DNA from: Symbiodinium natans
Taxonomy: Eukaryota > Sar > Dinophyceae > Suessiales > Symbiodiniaceae
DNA: 64,000 nt
NCBI GenBank assembly: GCA_905221605.1
Contig: CAJNDS010000377.1
Span: forward strand, 1-64,000
Reading direction: 5' to 3'
The first letter of the stretch is position 1. Each line of letters begins with the position of its first letter. The notes below the pieces were generated by a model. That model ran no database searches. It had not been told where the DNA came from and worked only from the letters and a program-made list of their open reading frames with translations. Of this stretch, positions 57,530 through 64,000 are shown in pieces. The translations under genes and the position numbers were made by a program.

Positions 57530-59480
57530 AAGGAATAGGCCCTGCCTTCTTTGACACATCTTGTCAACAAAACGGAACGCATCTTGTTCCCATCTATCTC
57601 GTTCTGAACCTATGCAAAAAACAACATGCTCAAAATGTCGGCCCTGGTCGCGATTGCGTGTAGGCGTGGGATAGTCGGCCCTTTTTAGTGGGACACTAAA
57701 GGCACGTCTAGCAAATTGGAAGGTGATGCGAGCATGTGGCAGGAGAGAGGGCCGAGGTGCATGAAGGCGGGCTCAGGCATGCGGCGCAGCACGTGCCCAC
57801 GCCACGCACTGCAAGCTTGGAGCATGTAATAAAGATTTTCTGAAGCCCCAGTTTCGTTCCCCAATGAACGCTAGCAAAAGACGAAGAACCATGTCCACTC
57901 CAATAAACGGTATGAAAAAAGGGAAAACATCGGCTACTAACATAGAGACTTAGGTCATCCGCCGGTGCGTTGACCAACACTTTTGTCGTGGCTAATCCCT
58001 ACTGCCCTACTCTCCCTACTTTAGGTGCGTGCCCCTGGTTCGAAGGTTTAGTATAGGGAAGGGGATCTGGCTTCCAACCCTGCATTTTTGCAGTTCTTGA
58101 TTGAGTGTCTCCGAAGCAACCGCTTCCTGTCCCCAATAAAACGAATTCTTCAAAGCCGTGTGAGAAACACAGAAAAACATGCTCGCGCATTGTGTTACAC
58201 ACGTCAGCTTTGAGGGATTGATTGTGCCCACTTCACGTTTCCACGACCTGAATCCCACCCGCAAGCGAGACTCTTCATCGTCGTTTTTCAGTTTTAAATT
58301 GTTTCCAAGCTGGCAAAGGCAAAAACCGCGGTCCTGACACGAAGTTCCGGGCGGTCCACTTGCGGACCTATGGACGACATTTGACACAGCTCTCTGTCGA
58401 AATCTGGTTGTTGGACGGCTGAGGCAAGGCAACGGCAACATACGGGAACACAAGCTGCTTCATGTCAGGACATCGCAAGACAAAATTTACAACGCCTGCT
58501 GTGACCAGTATATTTGCTAGATTTGCCTGCACGAAAGTGCGATTGCGCACTACACAAAAATGGCTCAGCTAAGCAAACACGCTCACCGTGATCGCTTGAC
58601 AACAGATAGACAGCTAAGCAGGTTTCGCGGTCTTCGTCTGAGTCTTGGGTGGCAACTCGAGACATGAGAACCGCACCACACCACGCATCAGTACAAATCC
58701 TCACGTGTCCCATGCTATCAGCGAATCAGCAAAGCCCAGCGTACTTATTTGCGATGGATGCCATAAACCCCAAACAATGCCATACTTCCGCAATCTCACA
58801 TGCCCTGATATGTCATGGACTTGAGTTGGTGCAACTCCAGGCCACAACGTTCTCGAAATATTGCAAGCCAAAAATGCCAAGCTGGTACAGATTTGCAAGC
58901 AGCTCGGCCAAAACCCCAAGCAAGACATTTCCCCGTTGCGCCGACAATGTTGGGGTTTGCTTCGGACTCAACGGCTAAGACAACACAACTCAAAGACAAC
59001 AAGCTCCATCTCAAAACATGTTTATTGAACCTGTCCGCTTGGGCCGTAGGGGCACGGCTGCCCAGAGAGCACGGTTATTTGTGTCGCGCTCTTCTCGCTC
59101 TCCCTGCCTCAGGTCAGCACAGACCTTAGATGACCTCGAAATGTCACCCCAGGAGCTTCAAGGCTCACACCGGGATCGGAGTTCTCGGTGACGTTCTTGG
59201 GAACCTGCCATGGACTTCAGTGATCGCCGCGCAGTGTAGGTCTTGCGAAACCAGCGGAAAATTCAAGAATAGTTGGCAACTCTACCTGCTGCGTGGAGTT
59301 CATGCTTTCGGCCTCATGGCAAGATCATGTGGTGGTCTGAACATTCACTGGCTCCGAGCAGGATGCCCCCGTACTTTGAAGCAGCTTTTGACAACAGCAT
59401 CGGCACCCATTAGCATAAAATCCTGTCTAAACATGTTTTTCTGGACAATGCATCTCTGCTATGTGTCACAGCTACACGGT
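57530..59480. other. Unassigned sequence downstream of the channel gene
   Basis: This region lies 3' of the minus-strand channel gene. Short ORFs occur on both strands (up to 145 codons) without recognisable motifs. Confidence 0.4.
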
Positions 59481-59484
59481 TACA

Positions 59485-62400
59485 CTACCCAGCTGCGGAA
59501 GATGCCATGGATGTGATATGCAACTTCCGCGTGAGCTCAGGTTGCACGTAGACCTCGTCCGATGTGAGGGAGCCCTTCTCGGATCCCTCAACCACCGCTC
59601 TGAAGGACAGCGTTTCCCAAAGGATGTCGGCCCATCGCGAGTATTCCTCAAAAGCGCAAAGCAACAGAGCAAGGTAGTCACAGCAAAATGCTATCGCATG
59701 CTCAATGAAATTGCCGCCTTTCGAGGACAAGCTTCAAAGCCCCACATTGTCAGGCTGAGCAGTGCCAGAATGCCAGGTCCTCCATACGGCTCTGTCCAGA
59801 GACATCCGCTCATCACCACAACCTCGCTGCACTCAGTCCGCGAAACGGAGTCCCCAAGACAATCCAGCCATGGACAACAGTTGCAATCTTCTGCCAGCTG
59901 TTGGACAAGTGGCGAAGATGGGGAGCGTGAGCTGCGCGTGACGCAGCTGCTGAGCCCAGAAGTACCCCCCCAGGTCTGGCTTCTGCGTCTCTGCAAACAC
60001 AACAAGGTAGCCTTGACTAACAGAGAGAACAATGGATAAACTCTTCCATCTCTTCCCCTTCCGACACATCCAAGGCATCCAACTCTTCATGACTCTTCTC
60101 CCACAATTGTTCACCCTGAAGCTTAGGCAGCTTAGGCACTGAAGACGAGGCGGTTGATCAAGAAGTACACGAAGCCGATCCATAGGGCGATGGGTGCCAC
60201 GAGGCTGAAGACCAAGGAAATGGCCAAAACCACGTTCAGCCGCGCACTCCGCGAGCCGATGCCTTGCGCAAAACCACAGTCTCTTTGGCATTCTTTAGCT
60301 TTGTCTAGCCTTCTTTAGCATTCTTTAACTTCTTTAGCCTTCTTTAGCATTCTTGCATCTTCTTGCCCCTTTACACTTCTTTCGGCTTCTGCATAGAAAC
60401 CGCCTTCTCAACCAAGAAGTCCCAAGCTCAGGCGAGAGGCCGTAATAATCTGGATCCTCCGGCTCCGAGAGTTCTTTGGCGCGTGCATCCTCGCTGACGG
60501 CCGCCCAGGCAAGAAATTTGAGCAAGTTCTGATAACGCAGAATGTTCCTCGGCCAAGAAGCGAAAGCACGCGCCATCACACGCCAGTTCACCATATTCTC
60601 ACCATATTTCACACAAAAACTCAAACGATCGCCATGAAAACTATGTCGACTTGTAATTGCAAGACAGGAGGCAAGACAGATACGGACCACTGCAGGATGA
60701 TGTAGCTCATGTAAAATGTGGAAGTGTTCGGCAAACTGCCAGCTAAGTCAAGCACCACTGAGGTCGGCGATGTCAGTACATCTCGAAATCGCTGCCACAG
60801 CGAACTTCCGATTGCGGTAACCAGAAGAACGAAAATCACCTGAAACCAATAATACCACTGCTGTAGAAACAGTTGGCTCTCAGCTTTGGAATTGAAGGTG
60901 AAGGTGTTGCCAATAATCACATGGAGAGTCGTTGGCAAGAAAGCCATAAACACAGAAAGCAGCAGCGTCGCAAAGATTCCCTCCATAACAGATTGGGCCC
61001 ACGTGGACTTCGTGATGATGCGGTTTACGAAATCTATGCGCTCCAGGTTCTCCAAGTTGACAATGGACGATGCTGCGCCAATGAGCGGGAAAAAGAAGAG
61101 GAACACCATGAAGATCAGCACATACCCCAGCAGATACAACATCTGCCTGCAGGGCAGGTCGCTCATCACTGCTGACTGTGTGACTGTGTGACCCTCTGGC
61201 CTTTGGAAAGGACTTCGGAGAAGGTCGTCGTAGGAGACGTCCTTCGGCACGGGAGGGTACTCCATGGTGAAGAGATGGCCTTCAAGGGAACAGAACTGGA
61301 ACAGAACAACGTGTCTCCTGGTTCTGGAACGTCACGAAAAGGAGAAAACGACCTAAGTTTCCTTCGTCCTTGCTGCTTCTTCTGTGTCTGCGAGCCTTCT
61401 GGTTCCAGCCGCAATCTCAGGGCCATCTCCGCGTCGCGGGAAGCCCTGAACGTCACAAAGGCAGCGCTTCCACTGTACTCTGCCTGAGGAACAGCAGATC
61501 AAGCCTCGTCTCTTGCTCTGCTTGCAACATCTTATGTTGAACCTCTGCAATCTCTGCAACATCTTTGAAACTGGGTTCTCAGCCTCATCGAAGCTGTCGG
61601 CTTGCTTGATCTGGGACCGCTCGCCCTCTATGTGACGCTGCAGATGTTCCTTGAGAAACAAGATCTTCCATGCGTTGCATACTCTTAGCCCTTCCACAGA
61701 TGTCCACAGTGTGGATATACCATCAAGAAAGATAGAACACACACATCCAAACGGCAACCTTGTTGACTAAACCTCAGGAAGCTCTAACATGGATGGCGAA
61801 AGCTGAGGCTCGTCACTTTCCGTTGAGGTCTGGGTTTAGGTTTTAGGGTTTTCTTTCAAGTGTGTTTTCCTTGCCGTATGCCTTTCTAATCTGCTCCTCC
61901 TTTCCAGAGACCAAGACCGGCAACAAAAATGCACAAACATGTGATATCCGATGCGTTGTGTGAGCACATGCGCCCGTGGACGGTGCCAAAGTGCCCTTCT
62001 TCGCTTATCCATGAAGAGACAGAACTACTGATGCTAACACCATTGCATTTCAAATGCGGAACTTGTCAAGCACTTGCTTGCGGCGGCTCCCACAACTCAC
62101 AACTAGCCCAAACTGCGCGAGTTCTTCGATGGCACATGTCCTGTGTTCTTTAAATTGGTTCGACAAAGGAATCCGGAGAGGCAACCTGAGACTAGTCGAC
62201 TCGTCAAGCTCAGATTCCACAAGCTTTGTGTAGTGGTCGATGCTGTCTACGGCCTCCGCATCTTGAAGAACTCTGATTGTTGGTCTCTTCTGTGGGTCCT
62301 GGCTCAACTCCACACACAAGTCCTGTCAAGCTTACACTTTCTGCAACTACTCAGTCCTTGTCCGCCTTGAGCCACAGATACTGCGACTCGTGCAGTCGCT

Positions 62401-64000
62401 GCTCAGCTATTGAGAACTCATAGAGCAGGTCCGCCAAGTTCGAGAGCTTCTTCACGATATACACTTTTTCGACTATTCCGCCAGGAAAAAGATAGTCAAA
62501 GTATTCCTTCAGCTTGGTATCAGATCCTTGTATGCCGCTGCACAGAACCCTACTAAGCATCTATTTGGATTCCCGCGCAGCAGTCAAAGCAACCAGAAGA
62601 CACAGCTGCCAGAGACCTTCGACTGCATCACTGATGCAACCAAGCGGCTATAACTTGGAGGGATGTTGGTGACCAAAATAGTGGAGGACTGTGGCTTCGG
62701 ACGCTGCTGCAACCACGCCACGCGTCTCTCCACAAACTTCCTTGCTTTGCAGACACCCAAAACAAATTTGCCGGAATTCCAGAGAGTCGACTCGTCTTCA
62801 CTCGAGTTGCGATACATACAAGCTCTCTGTCGGGGGCCAAAGCGGCGCAAGGAACGAAGAAACGATGGATCAGCCCCTGCCCAGTCTACCTTTGCAATCC
62901 TTCATGCCCATGTGCCCTAAATGTCATGACTCGTGAAAATGTGTTGTCGGCTGCGTGGCAGGATGCGCTGAGTGTTGCCGACTTTGGCTTGTTCACACAT
63001 CCACTACCAAAGCGCTTCAAATCGATTCAAATCCTAATTAACCTACTCTAAGAGGGAGACAGCAAAAACGAACAGATGCTAAGACCAAACAGGTCTCTTG
63101 TGTGCCTGCCGAAGGAGGCGCTGCACAGCCCAAACCACAATCCATGTGGAAGCAGCCAAAACCCAGCCTGAAGTCGGTGATGCCAAAGACTGCCAAGAGT
63201 TCGAGCCCGGCTACAGTTACACAATTCAGCACACTCTGAAGATGCAGCCAAGGAGCGCATTGCCAGCCCGTTGCACCTTAAAGAGCTGATGCTAAAAAGG
63301 TCCAGCGAGCTCCTGGGGACAAACTGCACGGCGCTTGTGCAGGTACTTGCATTTGGACCTGAGATGCAAAATAACCGAGCAGAAGCTCCACGCTGGCCTA
63401 TGCCTTGCCTACAACGCCCCCTTCCCCCCCCCCCCCATCACCCGTTATTGCAGCTGCAGAACCAGGATTCTTTCCCATGACATAATACACGGGGAGGCAG
63501 ACTGCGGTGAGAGGAAGTCCCAAGTATACGCAGATTTTCATGCCCAGGTTGCAGAACTCCACCATCAGTGCACTGTCCAGGCCTGCATGCTCTTCCACCT
63601 CCTCTGAGCTCAACCACATCCCAAACCACGATGGATAAGGCTCAGGCGCTTTTTGTATTGCCGTGTTGTGCAGAAATACCACCGGCTTCCACCGTTGAAA
63701 TACCACGAACAGTGCCAGGTAGGCACAAATCAAGCCTACGTTGAAGAACAACGAAGCTCGCAAGGCCTCTGAATCTGTCGCGCTATTGGCCTTCACTCCA
63801 AGTTGGTCCTGGACAATCTGGCTTCCATCAGCATCCTTCTTGGTACTGTTCCGATTTTGCCGATGACCCGGCCGCGTGCGATTCTGGCCGAAACTCAGCA
63901 GATTCGGACCAACAGCCGGGCGCGTCTGATTGGCAGCATCAAGCGTATGTTTGACTCCACTTGCATTAAACGTTTGTGCAGTAACCTGGATGAGGAACAA
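59485..64000 (-). CDS. OSCA/CSC1/TMEM63-type cation channel (N-terminus beyond window)
   Basis: OSCA/CSC1 proteins are multi-pass cation channels gated by hyperosmotic or mechanical stress. About twelve exons read leftward. 64000-63460: ALRASLFFNVGLICAYLALF, then SSEEVEEHAGLDSALMV and LPVYYVMG (first membrane helices). About 63300-63100: LDLFSISSL and GWVLAASTWIVVWAVQRLLR. About 62767-62655: RKFVERRVAWLQQRP, SSTILVTNIP. 62530-62357: KLKEYFDYLFPGGIVEKVYI. 62322-62190: KRPTIRVLQDAEAVDSIDHY. About 61480-61390: SAAFVTFRASRDAEMALRL. 61280-60675: PPVPKDVSYDDLL, then the pore-region helices to SLPNTSTFYMSYIILQWSV. About 60570-60440: NLLKFLAWAAVSEDA, DYYGLSPELG. 60240-60140: FSLVAPIALWIGFVYFLINR. 60030-59900: VVFAETQKPDLGGYFWAQQL. 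59735-59485: C-terminal tail with DEVYVQPELT and the stop. The start lies at or beyond 64000. Confidence 0.87.
60288..60362. repeat. Intronic TTCTTTAGCATTCTTTAGCC repeat
   Basis: Six or seven short units of TTCTTTAGC(C/A) lie in the intron between two C-terminal exons of the channel gene. On the transcribed strand they read GCTAAAGAA. Confidence 0.85.
62323..62356 (-). other. Putative 34-nt intron with GA donor in the channel gene
   Basis: The frame ending KADKD meets a stop, and the next frame starts within CVELSQDPQKRPTI. Removing 34 nt, which on the minus strand begin GACTGAG after AAG and end TTGACAG before GACTTG, joins them as KADK-DLCVELSQDPQKRPTI in the order expected for the family. 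No GT donor is available before the stop. The tetranucleotide GACT occurs at both ends, so the boundary could slide. A frame-breaking insertion is the alternative. Confidence 0.5.

Noticed and set aside
59130-60039. Plus-strand ORFs of 128 and 192 codons
   Set aside because: They lie antisense to, or just downstream of, the C-terminal exons of the channel gene, whose family motifs are on the minus strand.

Overview
The window looks like nuclear DNA of a dinoflagellate, probably in or near the Symbiodiniaceae/Suessiales. The strongest sign is a near-complete dinoflagellate spliced-leader sequence fused to a truncated second leader (39084-39117). Supporting signs are intron-rich genes with short and apparently non-canonical introns, a reverse-transcriptase family that I recall from dinoflagellate genomes (from memory, not searched), degenerate CCCTAAA-type telomere-like DNA, and abundant simple-sequence repeats. 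I saw no prokaryotic operons, CRISPR arrays, rRNA genes or convincing tRNA genes.

Layout. 1-1645 is a 34-bp satellite, followed by an AT-rich island (1865-2600), poly-C and telomere-like DNA (4.7-5.0 kb) and a CAAACA/CA microsatellite (7.4-7.65 kb). The first clear gene is a PPR-pseudouridine synthase fusion (7715-10152, minus), followed by weak exons of a possible membrane protein (12.2-14.7 kb), a four-helix membrane protein of unknown function (18425-19612, minus) and a formin (FH1/FH2, about 20.9-25.8 kb and perhaps to 27.5 kb, minus). 27.6-35 kb is mostly unassigned, with G-run and CA/CG repeats. 35.5-40.6 kb is a GC-rich mobile-element zone holding a foldback (MITE-like) element, a broken reverse-transcriptase element on the minus strand and the spliced-leader relic on the plus strand. 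40.8-43.65 kb is a dense block of CT, ACT, 40-bp and 14-bp repeats. 49435-51489 (minus) encodes a membrane-anchored protein with twelve Cys/Trp-rich modules. 59485-64000 (minus, running off the right edge) is an OSCA/CSC1/TMEM63-type ion channel in about a dozen exons.

Every gene I can identify is on the minus strand, as expected for the unidirectional gene clusters of dinoflagellates. The genes share no obvious pathway: organelle RNA modification, actin assembly, osmo-/mechanosensing and a surface or secretory Cys-rich protein. Splice boundaries are inferred by eye and are approximate unless a coordinate is given. Family assignments rest on motif recognition, not on database searches.
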